Source: Gammaproteobacteria bacterium (GTDB lineage: Bacteria > Pseudomonadota > Gammaproteobacteria > JAJFJF01). From it: a DNA stretch of 60,884 bases. The notes under the pieces are model-generated. The model searched no databases and was not told where the DNA came from. It saw nothing but the letters and a program-made list of their open reading frames with translations. The DNA lies in NCBI GenBank assembly GCA_021774255.1, contig JAJFJF010000013.1, positions 1-60,884 on the forward strand. Direction: 5' to 3'. Both the position numbers and the translations under genes were made by a program. This document shows, in pieces, positions 35,401 to 43,718 of this stretch (position 1 is its first letter; every line of letters starts with the position of its first letter).

Positions 35401-37787
35401 AATTGGCCGCTACAGATGGTTTTGGTGGACAAGTGACGGAAACCTTTGAGCTTACTGTCCCCAACACACCACCGATTATCGCTAACCCCTACAGTAACCA
35501 AGATGTGGCGCTGAATACTCCTTTTAGCTTTAGCTTGCCGGGCAACACCTTCTTTGATCAAGATGGCGATACCTTAATGCACTTTGCACGCCTGCAAGAC
35601 AACAACCCTTTGCCGGCTTGGTTGAGCTTTACGCCCGAAACGCTTACTTTTTCAGGCACGCCCCTTGTTCGAGAAAGCCATTTCATTGCTGTGTATACCG
35701 AAGATGGTGTAGGCGGGAATGTCACTTTGCTGTTTAGCCTGCGTGTTGCCAATCAAGCGCCCACCGTGGCTAATACCATTGCCACACAAAATGCACCGAT
35801 TGGAATAGTATGGCAGCTGACGTTTGCGGCAAATACCTTCGATGATGCAGATGGCGATGAGCTGACATATACGGCTAAGCTTAACGACGGTAGCAACTTG
35901 CCTGCCTGGGTAACCTTTCTGGATGTGACTCGCACCTTCTCAGGCACACCACTTTCAGGCAATCAAGGCAGCAACACTATCGTTGTAACGGCAGATGATG
36001 GGTTTGGTGGGCAAAGCAGCACCTCGTTCAGCTTAACCATTCCTAATGCAAACCCTGTGTTGAGTCATGCCATCAGTAGCCAACGCTTTAATGCGGATAC
36101 GCCCTTTAGCTGGGCATTTCCGAACAACACGTTTACGGATCCCGATGGTGATCAACTATCTTACACGGCGGAGCAAGAAGGAGGTGGCGTATTACCCGTT
36201 TGGCTTCACTTTGATGGGAGCACAAGGGTTTTTTCAGGCGCTATACCCAGCACGCAAAGTACGCCACTGATGATAACCGTCACCGCAAGCGATGGTTTTG
36301 GTGGGCAAGTCAGTGATACCTTTGAGCTGTCTGTGAATTTGCTGCCCATTGCAGCCGGTGTGATTGAGAATCAAGCCGCGACAGTGGGTAATCCTTTCTT
36401 ATACACCTTTTCTGCAAGTCTGTTTACGGATCCCGATGGCGATCCATTAACCTACAGTGCCCAACAAACCACGGGTGAACCATTGCCGGCATGGTTAACG
36501 CTAGAGGGAGAGTCTCGCATATTCTGGGGAACACCTACATTCAATGACAAAGGCTTTCTCTTTATATCTTTGGTTGCTTCCGATCCGTTTGGTGGCACCA
36601 CTTCGGTAAGTCTGGCTATGACGATTTCAGATTTAACGAGTAATAATCCTCCCTTGCTGACGGTAACCATCCCTGATCAAACGGCAAGCAGCAATGTCCT
36701 TTGGACGTTTACACTGGCAGTCAATACGTTTACCGATCCAGATGGCGATCTGCTGGTGTATTCAGCAACCTTGGAAGGTGGGAGCGCATTGCCTCATTGG
36801 CTGACGTTTGACGATCAATCTCAGGTGTTTTTGGGGATCCCCGTTGTTGCAGAAGTTATCCGGCTTTCGGTGCGCGTTGATGACGGGCAGGGTGGATTTG
36901 CATTGGATACTTTTACTTTAGCGATACAAGATGCAACAAACCGACCGCCCACATTGTTGAATCAGCTTCCCAATCAAAATGTGAATGTGGGAAGTAATTT
37001 TCGTTACACCATCCCAGTCGATACGTTTACTGATCCGAATGATGATGTGCTGATTTACACGGCCGTTCAAGTCGGCGACAAGCCTTTGCCTTCCTGGTTG
37101 AAATTTGATGGCGCTACGCGCACCTTTTCAGGTAAGCCGAAAAACAAAGACACGGATACTTATCGCGATCGTACTCATGCCATCCAGGTTTGCGCTAGCG
37201 ATCAAGAAAGCAATGCCTGCAGCAGCTTTACCCTGGCAGTCGTCGGGGAGTCAGAAATTCAGCAGGCCATTACCGCATTGCTTATTTTGGCTAGCATTGC
37301 TTCCACTCTATTTGCTGCTTACCGTAATCGTGCCACGATATGGAATTGGGCATGCAAGCGCTGGTATCGGCGGCCACGGCAAGCCGCAATAGTCGATAAG
37401 GCGTACACATATTCCATACAGATTGATGAAGATCAGATCAAGCGTGTGCAAGCTTTTACCCGCAAGGGTAAAGCGTTAAAGGCAAATAAACTGTTGCCTG
37501 GCTGGCTAGATTATCAGAACGACAACAAACTTGTGGGCACACCGGGGAAAGAGGATGCCAGTATCTTAATCATCCGTGTGCTGAATGATAATGAAAGAAT
37601 TTTGGCCGAATTTGAACTCGGCATTTTCGAAACAGAAGCAGAAGCACAAGAATACGAACATGAGGAAGCGCGTGTTAGTGGCAGGGGTAAAGGGGATATG
37701 ATGATGAGAGTCTTTTCAAAAAAGAGCAATGACCACATGCAAGAGCGCCTGCTGGCTGCTGATGGTAGCCCAGTAGAGCAAGCATAA
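32457..37787 (+). CDS. S10: GLUG module plus thirteen CADG domains, type-1 tail
   Basis: 1776 residues. The start ATG 32457 is followed by a second ATG; the first aligns with the starts of the paralogs (MMSKL against MASKL). The signal peptide ends ASA|Q. One GLUG module (about 24-325) has five repeats. Thirteen CADG domains in tandem (about 328-1595) form the longest stalk here. Domains alternate between a long form (about 98 residues, with GNQG or GDQG before the last strand) and a short form (about 95). Pairs 2-3, 4-5 and 6-7 look like successive duplications of a two-domain unit, and domains 8-13 match S4 domains 4-9 in order. The membrane helix at about 1602-1622 and 150-residue tail are the S1/S4 type. 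Probably an elongated rod with the GLUG head at its tip (inference). Confidence 0.87.
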   Translation: MMSKLFVLLPLVVLVTCASAQTMITSCQELQDMNLDLAGSYVLANDINCSDSVNWNGGQGFAPVGTENTPFRGDFDGKNHKIIGLTIQRSTTNEVGLFGRTDNNEIINVGLEGGNIRGSYYVGSLIGWVNSGAVTNCYATNVVSGDRYIGGLVGYTNAASLFQSYATGSISGKYWIGGLAGCVSYTASVYQCYATGSASAASAGVGGLVGITGAGALISQSYATGSATGSSTAGGLVGSHAGTVSECYSTGSAPRGLIGWHNDGEGVTQKSYWDTQSSGQTSSYGGVGRTTAQMHQQSNFMGWDFTDVWWIDEGNGYPQLQVFVLLELQNPILDQSSSIGQLFLFAIPEDTFGSPNDPVLDYSTGLISGEPLPNWLSFTASSATFSGTPLSGDQGAHDIEVTACNNQGSCISDTFILTILNRSPAVGSGLQDQNVNIGGFLNYIFSVDAFADGDNDPLLYTSQQTGGGALPGWLGFNGGTRTFSGTPVSGNQGTLTLEVTASDGFGGSVSATFTLTINNQAPIVQTLIDTQHATSGQPFNYVVPGNTFNDADGDSLTLSATSFEGGTLPEWLTFTSSTATFSGTPTPRSSCTIELTAADPYGGQVMMRFDIVVPNLSPTQESALLDQVVNVSGALNYAFASNIFLDGDNDPLSYAAELDNGAPLPVWLTFMSGSRLFSGVPASGNQGVLNIRVIADDSYGGNATGSFTLTVNNQPPLVQLPIAAQTAMNGQLFQFVVPENTFYDADGDSFTLAATAVGGGALPSWISFIANSGTFSGIPTERATHAIELIATDPFGGQGIASFDIVVPNLAPIQDNALIDQWLNVSSTLHYVFTASTFSDGDSDTLTYSAQLNGGGGLPSWLSFTSGTRTFSGVPASGDQGVLGIDVTANDGFGGSVTGNFIITVNNQVPTLQTPIGTQTAASALLFQFVVPGDTFFDADSDPLTLSASSAGGGALPEWLSFTRETATFSGTPSVRGNHAIELAATDGFGGQVTETFELTVPNTPPIIANPYSNQDVALNTPFSFSLPGNTFFDQDGDTLMHFARLQDNNPLPAWLSFTPETLTFSGTPLVRESHFIAVYTEDGVGGNVTLLFSLRVANQAPTVANTIATQNAPIGIVWQLTFAANTFDDADGDELTYTAKLNDGSNLPAWVTFLDVTRTFSGTPLSGNQGSNTIVVTADDGFGGQSSTSFSLTIPNANPVLSHAISSQRFNADTPFSWAFPNNTFTDPDGDQLSYTAEQEGGGVLPVWLHFDGSTRVFSGAIPSTQSTPLMITVTASDGFGGQVSDTFELSVNLLPIAAGVIENQAATVGNPFLYTFSASLFTDPDGDPLTYSAQQTTGEPLPAWLTLEGESRIFWGTPTFNDKGFLFISLVASDPFGGTTSVSLAMTISDLTSNNPPLLTVTIPDQTASSNVLWTFTLAVNTFTDPDGDLLVYSATLEGGSALPHWLTFDDQSQVFLGIPVVAEVIRLSVRVDDGQGGFALDTFTLAIQDATNRPPTLLNQLPNQNVNVGSNFRYTIPVDTFTDPNDDVLIYTAVQVGDKPLPSWLKFDGATRTFSGKPKNKDTDTYRDRTHAIQVCASDQESNACSSFTLAVVGESEIQQAITALLILASIASTLFAAYRNRATIWNWACKRWYRRPRQAAIVDKAYTYSIQIDEDQIKRVQAFTRKGKALKANKLLPGWLDYQNDNKLVGTPGKEDASILIIRVLNDNERILAEFELGIFETEAEAQEYEHEEARVSGRGKGDMMMRVFSKKSNDHMQERLLAADGSPVEQA

Positions 37788-37789
37788 TT

Positions 37790-37806
37790 GGAGGTAAATG
37801 CCCTCC
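37790..37806 (+). repeat. Junction hairpin S10-S11
   Basis: GGAGG (37790-37794)/CCTCC (37802-37806), then CAAAAATAAAACCC and TATGCTATTCAACTAGC. It starts within three bases of the S10 stop codon. Confidence 0.45.
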
Positions 37807-37869
37807 CAAAAATAAAACCCTTAATTTTATGCTATTCAACTAGCAAACCTCTCAAAACATACACTCCCC

Positions 37870-37929
37870 TGTTACCCTATATCTCTAGACAAGCAGGCTC
37901 AAACATTGATACGGGTTTTCTTGTTTTTT
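37870..37929 (+). promoter_or_regulatory. S11 promoter plus terminator-like leader hairpin
   Basis: TGTTACCCT (37870-37878). The stem ACAAGCAGGCTC (37889-37900)/GGGTTTTCTTGT (37913-37924) is followed by T to 37929. The rest of the leader is nearly the same as that of S10. Confidence 0.64.
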
Positions 37930-37993
37930 CTCAATTACTAACCAACTTTTTAGCGTTGACTAATTTGAAAAGCTAACTAAGCACTCAGCCAGA

Positions 37994-40900
37994 ATGATGT
38001 CAAAGCTGTTCGTGCTCCTTTCCCTTGTAGTGCTCGTCACCGGCGCCTTGGCGCAGACGATGATTACTAACTGCCAAAAGCTGCAGGATATGAATTTGGA
38101 TTTGGCGGAAAGTTATGTTCTTGCTAATGACATCGACTGCTCAGATACCGTGAATTGGAATGGCGGGCAGGGGTTTGAGCCGGTGGGCAGCGGCATCACG
38201 CCTTTTGCTGGTTCTCTTGATGGAAAAAATCAGATAGTGCTTAACCTAACAATTAATCGACCAGCTACTGACTATGTTGGTTTATTTGGTGTTATCACGA
38301 ATAGCTCGATAATAAGCAATATTGGGCTTGTAGGCGGGGTTGCCTATGGGTGTAAAGATCTTGGTCACCTTGTTGGTTTTAATGATGGGGGCATGATACT
38401 GAACACCTATGCTGTAAGCTCAGTTTATAGCTCATGTGGAAACACAGGAGGTTTAGTTGGAAGAAATAATGGTTTCATCAACAAAAGTTATACCGCTGGA
38501 AATGAAGTAGTAGGAAGTGACAACACTGGGGGCTTGGTAGGTACTAGTGGACAAGGCGCTACAATTATAAAAAGTTACTCTACTTGTAGAGTCTGGGGTG
38601 GTGCTGGAGTTAACCACATTGGCGGCTTAGCGGGTGCGAATGGCGGCGATATACTCACAAGCTACTCAACTGGTTCGGCCTCGGGGGGATCTGGCTCTGC
38701 AGGGATTGGTGGCTTAATAGGTTACCAAACTGTTGGCTCATTGCATCAATGCTACTCCACAGGAGAACCAACAGGAGCAGGATCTGTAGGAGGACTAGTT
38801 GGTTATAATTTCAACGGCGATATAAGAGCCTATTGGGACACGCAAGCCTCAGGGAGGCAAAACAGCGTTGGGGCGGGCCTTTCTGATAGTAGCATTGGCA
38901 AAACTACAGTGGAGATGTACCGGCAAGCTACTTTTACAAGCTGGGACTTTACTGATACATGGTGGATTGATGAAGGAAATAACTACCCTTTGCTTCGTTG
39001 GTTTTTAGCACCTACCGCAAAAAATCCTTTGCCGGACCAAGATATCCCGGTGGATGAGCCCTACAGACTGATCATTTCAACAGTATTCGAAGACCTGAGT
39101 AATACGGGGCTCAACTACACCGCTGTGCTATCACCTAACAATGTTCTGCCAGCCTGGCTTACATTTAACGAACAAAGCCAAACTCTCTTTGGAACTCCGC
39201 AGGGCGGTGATGTAGGTGATTACACTATCATCGTTACAGCGTGCAGTGCGAACCTGCTTTGCGCAACAGATGAGTTTACTTTGTATGTGAAAGTGCTTCT
39301 GGGTATCAGTAGCTGCACCGAGCTGCAAGCGATGCAAAATGACCTGTACGGGGTCTATTACCTCACTAATGATATTGACTGCTCTGATACTGTGAATTGG
39401 AATGGGGGGCAGGGGTTTGAGCCAGTGGGGAATGATGTCAATATGTTTTTTGGTTCTTTAGATGGTAAAAATTATGATGTCTACAATCTTACCATTAATC
39501 GTCCAAGTTCTGATCATGTGGCGTTGTTTGGTTGCCTGGGATCGAGTGCTGTGGAGATCGCCAATCTTGGTTTGGTACTTGTAACAATTAGTGGCGGTCA
39601 TCGTGTGGCTAGTTTTGCCGGGTACAATGTAGGCGGGAGCATTAATAAATGTTATGCCTCTGGGAATATTTTAGGAACAGGCAATACTGGTGGCTTGGTA
39701 GGAAGTGATATCGGCGGAAATATAAATGACTCTTACACTACGACGGATGTTGAAGGAGGACTGGCTGGTGGGCTTGCGGGCTATAGCGCTGCTTCCATAG
39801 AAAGGTGTTACGCAACAGGTAAAATTTTAGGTGGAGGATGTGGTGGCTTGGTCGGACACAATCACGGCAGCATTAGTCACTGCTATGCTTCTGGCGATGT
39901 GATTGGAACTGGAAATGCTGGTGGCCTTGTCTCAAATCTTATGAATAACCTTGGACCTTCTAGTATTACCTACTCTTACGCCACTGGCAGCGTTTCATCG
40001 GATGTTTATGCTGGTGGGCTTGTTAGCCATGTCTCTGGTGGCACTATAAGTGGATGCTACGCCACTGGGGCTGTGCTTAGCGGTAGTAGCGCTGGCGGGC
40101 TAGTGGGTGCTTCTTCTGGAGGGACGGTTACCACCAGTTATTGGGATAAGCAAACATCGGGACGCACTACAAGCGCGGGTGGTGTTGGCAAAACAACATC
40201 TGAAATGTATCAACAGGCTACTTTTGTGAGCTGGGACTTTCAAGATGCTTGGTGGATTGACGAAGGAAACAGTTACCCCAGGCTATTAATTTTTCTCCTA
40301 CAGGTCAAAAATCCTCTTGTTGATCAAATGAGTATTATTAATAAGTTGTTCTCTTTCACTATCCCACTGGATACGATGGAAAGTCCTAGCGACCCATGCT
40401 TAGATTACTCAGCTCAATTGTTAGGTGGTGCTTCGTTACCCACTTGGTTAACTTTCACCAGCAATACTCGCTGTTTTTCAGGAACACCTCCTTCAGGCGC
40501 ACAAGGTGGTTATGAAATCGAAGTAATTGCCTCCGAAGACAGTGGTTTTAGTGTCAGTGATGTGTTCGTGTTAACTGTGATTAACCGGGCTCCTTTCGTA
40601 GTCAATCCCTTGATCGATCAAACGGCTTATATTGGAAGCCTTTTATCTTATACCTTTTTGGAAGATACTTTTGAGGATGAAGATGAAGATTTTTTGCGAT
40701 ACAGCACGCAGCGCCAAAGTGGAGGCTCTCTACCTGAATGGTTGCTTTTTGAAAATGTAACTCGAACGTTTTCAGGTGTCCCTGTTTCTGGAGATCAAGG
40801 TGAGGCTTTGCTCGAGGTCATTGCAAATGATGGGTTCGGTGGCACTGCACAAGACACTTTTTTGATCACGGTGCCTAATCGGATCCCTGTTTTACAAACT

Positions 40901-43504
40901 CCCGTTGCTTTCATTGAAGCGACCAACGGTGAGCAATTGGAATGGACGGTTCCGCTGGATACCTTTAGTGATGGTGACAACGATCCACTTATTTATAACA
41001 TCTCTCTCACTAATGATGAACCGCTGCCAAACTGGCTTAGTTTTGAAGTAAGCACCGCGCAGCTATCAGGCACACCAACACAGCGTGCAGAGGAGCAATT
41101 ATTGCTGACAGCTAACGATGGGTTTGGTGGAGAAGCCGCCACTACGTTTACTTTAACTGTTCCCAATACAGCCCCGACGTTAGTGATACCTTTATCTCCT
41201 CAAGCAGCTGCTTTACATGATATGTTTAACTTTCTTGTGCCGGCAGAGACTTTTATGGATCTAGATGGTGACCCGCTAGACTATGAAGCTTTTTTGCAGG
41301 GGGGAGACGCACTACCCAATTGGATGTATTTTGACGCTAATGCGCGGGTATTTTCAGGTGTTGCAAGCGAACGCAATAGCTATATTGTCGTTGTGCAAGT
41401 GAATGACAATGCGGGTGGCAATGCCAGCACAACATTTGAATTTCGGGTTGCGAATCAAACACCGCAGTTAAACCAAACACTCAGCAACCAGACAGGATGG
41501 GTGACTGAGCTTTTGACTTTTTCTTTTAGTCAAGCGCTCTTTATTGATGAGGATGGTGATACGATCACATATACGGTTACGCAACTAGAGGATGAGCCGC
41601 TACCAAATTGGCTTACTTTTACTTCCAGTACCCGTACCTTTACAGGGATACCGATTTCAGGTGCGCAAGGGATAACCGCAATAGTGATCTTTGCGAACGA
41701 TGGCTTCGGCGGGGAGGCGAGCACCTTATTTCATCTTATTATTCCTAACCGTTCGCCCACCGCGGAGATAGTTATTAATGAACAACGCTTTACTGCCGAG
41801 CAGCCGTTTTTATGGCCACTCCCTAATGGAACCTTTGTTGATTTGGATGTTGACCCTTTACACTTTTCAGCACAGCAAGCTGGTGGAGCACCCTTGCCAA
41901 CCGGTATTTTAATAAACAGCAATAATGGGGCATTATCAGGCACGCTGTCTAAAGATCAAACGCCATTTGCTATCGTTATCATTGCAGAAGATTTTTTGGG
42001 CGAACAAGCGCACACCGCTTTTAATGTTACTATTAATCATCCTCCTATATTAGGAGGGTTTATAGACAGCAAACAAGCTTCAGTGGGAAATCCTTTTTTG
42101 TTTACCTTTTCCCCTGATCTGTTTACTGACTCAGATGGTGACATCCTCCATTATGAGGCCAGGCAAAGTGATACCCAGCCTCTACCGGTATGGTTGAGTT
42201 TAGATAGCAATGCTCGAACCTTTATTGGGATCCCGCATCTGGAAGACCAAGGTTTTTTGTTTGTCGATCTTATTGCGATCGATCCCTATGAAGGTTACGC
42301 CAATATTATTTTTGGCATTGCTATTTCAGATTTAAGTGGAAATCAAGCGCCTTTCGTGGCAGTCGCTATTCCGGCACAGACGGCCTATAGTGACAGCGAT
42401 TTTTCCTTTATTTTTGCAGAAGAGACCTTTGAAGATCCTGATGATGATCCACTCACCTATACTGCGACATTAGAAGGCAACATCCCGCTTCCTGATTGGT
42501 TAAACTTTATTGGCGTGTCACGTACTTTTTCAGGCATTCCTGATCGCCCTCAAACATTACGTATTGCTTTGCGGGCAGAAGATGATCGTAGTGGGGTCGC
42601 ACTAACCAGCTTTACCATTCAAGTAATGGATAGTGAAAATTATCCACCCACAGTCTTGAACCCCGTTGCACAGCAGGTGGTGAAAGTCGGCCAGCGCTAT
42701 CAGTTCACACTGCCAAGTGATACTTTTATTGACGCTAATGATGATCTGCTGACCATTGCTGTTTCACAAGGTGGGGGGAAAGCGTTGCCAAAATGGTTAG
42801 ATTACGACAGCGCAACCGGCATTTTTTCAGGGAAGCCCACGATGTGGGACACTGACACTTACGGTGATCGTGTTCATCGTATCGAAGTGCTTGCGAGTGA
42901 TGGAGAAGGCAGTGTCATTGCAGACTTTGATTTGCTAGTGGAAGGTGAATCTTTTTGGGAGCTTTTTATCAAAATAGTTGCGGGCACTGGAACAGCTTTA
43001 AGTACTCTTTATGCTATTTATCGTAATCGCGCATGGCTCTGGCAGCACTTTTGCAAACGTTGGTACCGACTACCACTTCAAACAGCCATTATTGGGAAAG
43101 AGTACAAATGGGATGTTGATTTGCCCGGTCGTTCAAAAGGCAAGAAGATTGAGCGAGTCCAAGCCTTCAAAAATGGTAATGTTTTGCCTGATGGAAAATT
43201 TAGGCCAGAGTGGTTGCGGTATATTCCTAAGTCTAGGCAAATTATTGGCACACCATTAGAGTCAGAAGATTGTGAAATTCTTACTGTCCGAGTGTATGGC
43301 TATGATGCCCGTATTTTAGCTGAATTTACTTTGGGGATTTTTGAAACGGAGGTGAAAGCACAAGAATTTGAAAGCGAAGTAATGCTTGCTAGTACAAGGA
43401 GCAAGCGAGATATCTTGATGAAAATGCTCCCAAGAAGGGCAGATGAGCAGATGAAAGAACATCTGCTTCGGGGTAGAGAGGATGATTCAACTGCACAGGC
43501 ATAA
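37994..43504 (+). CDS. S11: two GLUG modules with CADG between, then nine CADG domains, type-3 tail
   Basis: 1836 residues, the largest protein in the window. The signal peptide ends ALA|Q; the Cys found near this site in other members is Gly here, arguing for signal peptidase I rather than lipoprotein processing. Layout: GLUG module 1 (about 23-330), one CADG domain (about 335-430), GLUG module 2 (about 435-770), then nine CADG domains (about 772-1645). A CADG domain between two GLUG modules is unique here. Later CADG domains are more diverged than in S4 and S10 (one has LPTGILI in place of LPxWL). The membrane helix at about 1655-1677 leads to a 157-residue tail with CKRWYRLP, a CADG-like core and MKEHLLRGREDD. 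S12 and S13 share this tail class. The 5' end (leader and first 60 codons) is nearly identical to S10. Confidence 0.87.
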   Translation: MMSKLFVLLSLVVLVTGALAQTMITNCQKLQDMNLDLAESYVLANDIDCSDTVNWNGGQGFEPVGSGITPFAGSLDGKNQIVLNLTINRPATDYVGLFGVITNSSIISNIGLVGGVAYGCKDLGHLVGFNDGGMILNTYAVSSVYSSCGNTGGLVGRNNGFINKSYTAGNEVVGSDNTGGLVGTSGQGATIIKSYSTCRVWGGAGVNHIGGLAGANGGDILTSYSTGSASGGSGSAGIGGLIGYQTVGSLHQCYSTGEPTGAGSVGGLVGYNFNGDIRAYWDTQASGRQNSVGAGLSDSSIGKTTVEMYRQATFTSWDFTDTWWIDEGNNYPLLRWFLAPTAKNPLPDQDIPVDEPYRLIISTVFEDLSNTGLNYTAVLSPNNVLPAWLTFNEQSQTLFGTPQGGDVGDYTIIVTACSANLLCATDEFTLYVKVLLGISSCTELQAMQNDLYGVYYLTNDIDCSDTVNWNGGQGFEPVGNDVNMFFGSLDGKNYDVYNLTINRPSSDHVALFGCLGSSAVEIANLGLVLVTISGGHRVASFAGYNVGGSINKCYASGNILGTGNTGGLVGSDIGGNINDSYTTTDVEGGLAGGLAGYSAASIERCYATGKILGGGCGGLVGHNHGSISHCYASGDVIGTGNAGGLVSNLMNNLGPSSITYSYATGSVSSDVYAGGLVSHVSGGTISGCYATGAVLSGSSAGGLVGASSGGTVTTSYWDKQTSGRTTSAGGVGKTTSEMYQQATFVSWDFQDAWWIDEGNSYPRLLIFLLQVKNPLVDQMSIINKLFSFTIPLDTMESPSDPCLDYSAQLLGGASLPTWLTFTSNTRCFSGTPPSGAQGGYEIEVIASEDSGFSVSDVFVLTVINRAPFVVNPLIDQTAYIGSLLSYTFLEDTFEDEDEDFLRYSTQRQSGGSLPEWLLFENVTRTFSGVPVSGDQGEALLEVIANDGFGGTAQDTFLITVPNRIPVLQTPVAFIEATNGEQLEWTVPLDTFSDGDNDPLIYNISLTNDEPLPNWLSFEVSTAQLSGTPTQRAEEQLLLTANDGFGGEAATTFTLTVPNTAPTLVIPLSPQAAALHDMFNFLVPAETFMDLDGDPLDYEAFLQGGDALPNWMYFDANARVFSGVASERNSYIVVVQVNDNAGGNASTTFEFRVANQTPQLNQTLSNQTGWVTELLTFSFSQALFIDEDGDTITYTVTQLEDEPLPNWLTFTSSTRTFTGIPISGAQGITAIVIFANDGFGGEASTLFHLIIPNRSPTAEIVINEQRFTAEQPFLWPLPNGTFVDLDVDPLHFSAQQAGGAPLPTGILINSNNGALSGTLSKDQTPFAIVIIAEDFLGEQAHTAFNVTINHPPILGGFIDSKQASVGNPFLFTFSPDLFTDSDGDILHYEARQSDTQPLPVWLSLDSNARTFIGIPHLEDQGFLFVDLIAIDPYEGYANIIFGIAISDLSGNQAPFVAVAIPAQTAYSDSDFSFIFAEETFEDPDDDPLTYTATLEGNIPLPDWLNFIGVSRTFSGIPDRPQTLRIALRAEDDRSGVALTSFTIQVMDSENYPPTVLNPVAQQVVKVGQRYQFTLPSDTFIDANDDLLTIAVSQGGGKALPKWLDYDSATGIFSGKPTMWDTDTYGDRVHRIEVLASDGEGSVIADFDLLVEGESFWELFIKIVAGTGTALSTLYAIYRNRAWLWQHFCKRWYRLPLQTAIIGKEYKWDVDLPGRSKGKKIERVQAFKNGNVLPDGKFRPEWLRYIPKSRQIIGTPLESEDCEILTVRVYGYDARILAEFTLGIFETEVKAQEFESEVMLASTRSKRDILMKMLPRRADEQMKEHLLRGREDDSTAQA

Positions 43505-43527
43505 TTGGGGAGAGTAAGGATCCCCAA
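43505..43527 (+). repeat. Junction hairpin S11-S12
   Basis: TTGGGGA (43505-43511), nine-base loop, TCCCCAA (43521-43527), then AACAAAACTCC and CTATGCTAGTCATCCAAC. It begins directly after the S11 stop codon. Confidence 0.5.
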
Positions 43528-43587
43528 AACAAAACTCCTTATTCTATGCTAGTCATCCAACAAATTCCTCAAAAACATACATCTCCC

Positions 43588-43646
43588 TGTTACCCTATAT
43601 CTCTAGACAAGCAGGCTCAAACATTGATACGGGTTTTTTGTTTTTT
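43588..43646 (+). promoter_or_regulatory. S12 promoter plus weakened leader hairpin
   Basis: TGTTACCCT (43588-43596). Left arm ACAAGCAGGCTC (43607-43618); right arm GGGTTTTTTGT (43631-43641) has lost one base, which weakens the stem; T-run to 43646. If the stem is an attenuator, S12 should be the least repressed copy. Confidence 0.55.
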
Positions 43647-43718
43647 CTTTCTACATTACTCCCCCACTTCTTTTTTAGTGTTGAGTGATTTTAAAACTTG
43701 ACTAAGAACTAAAGCAGG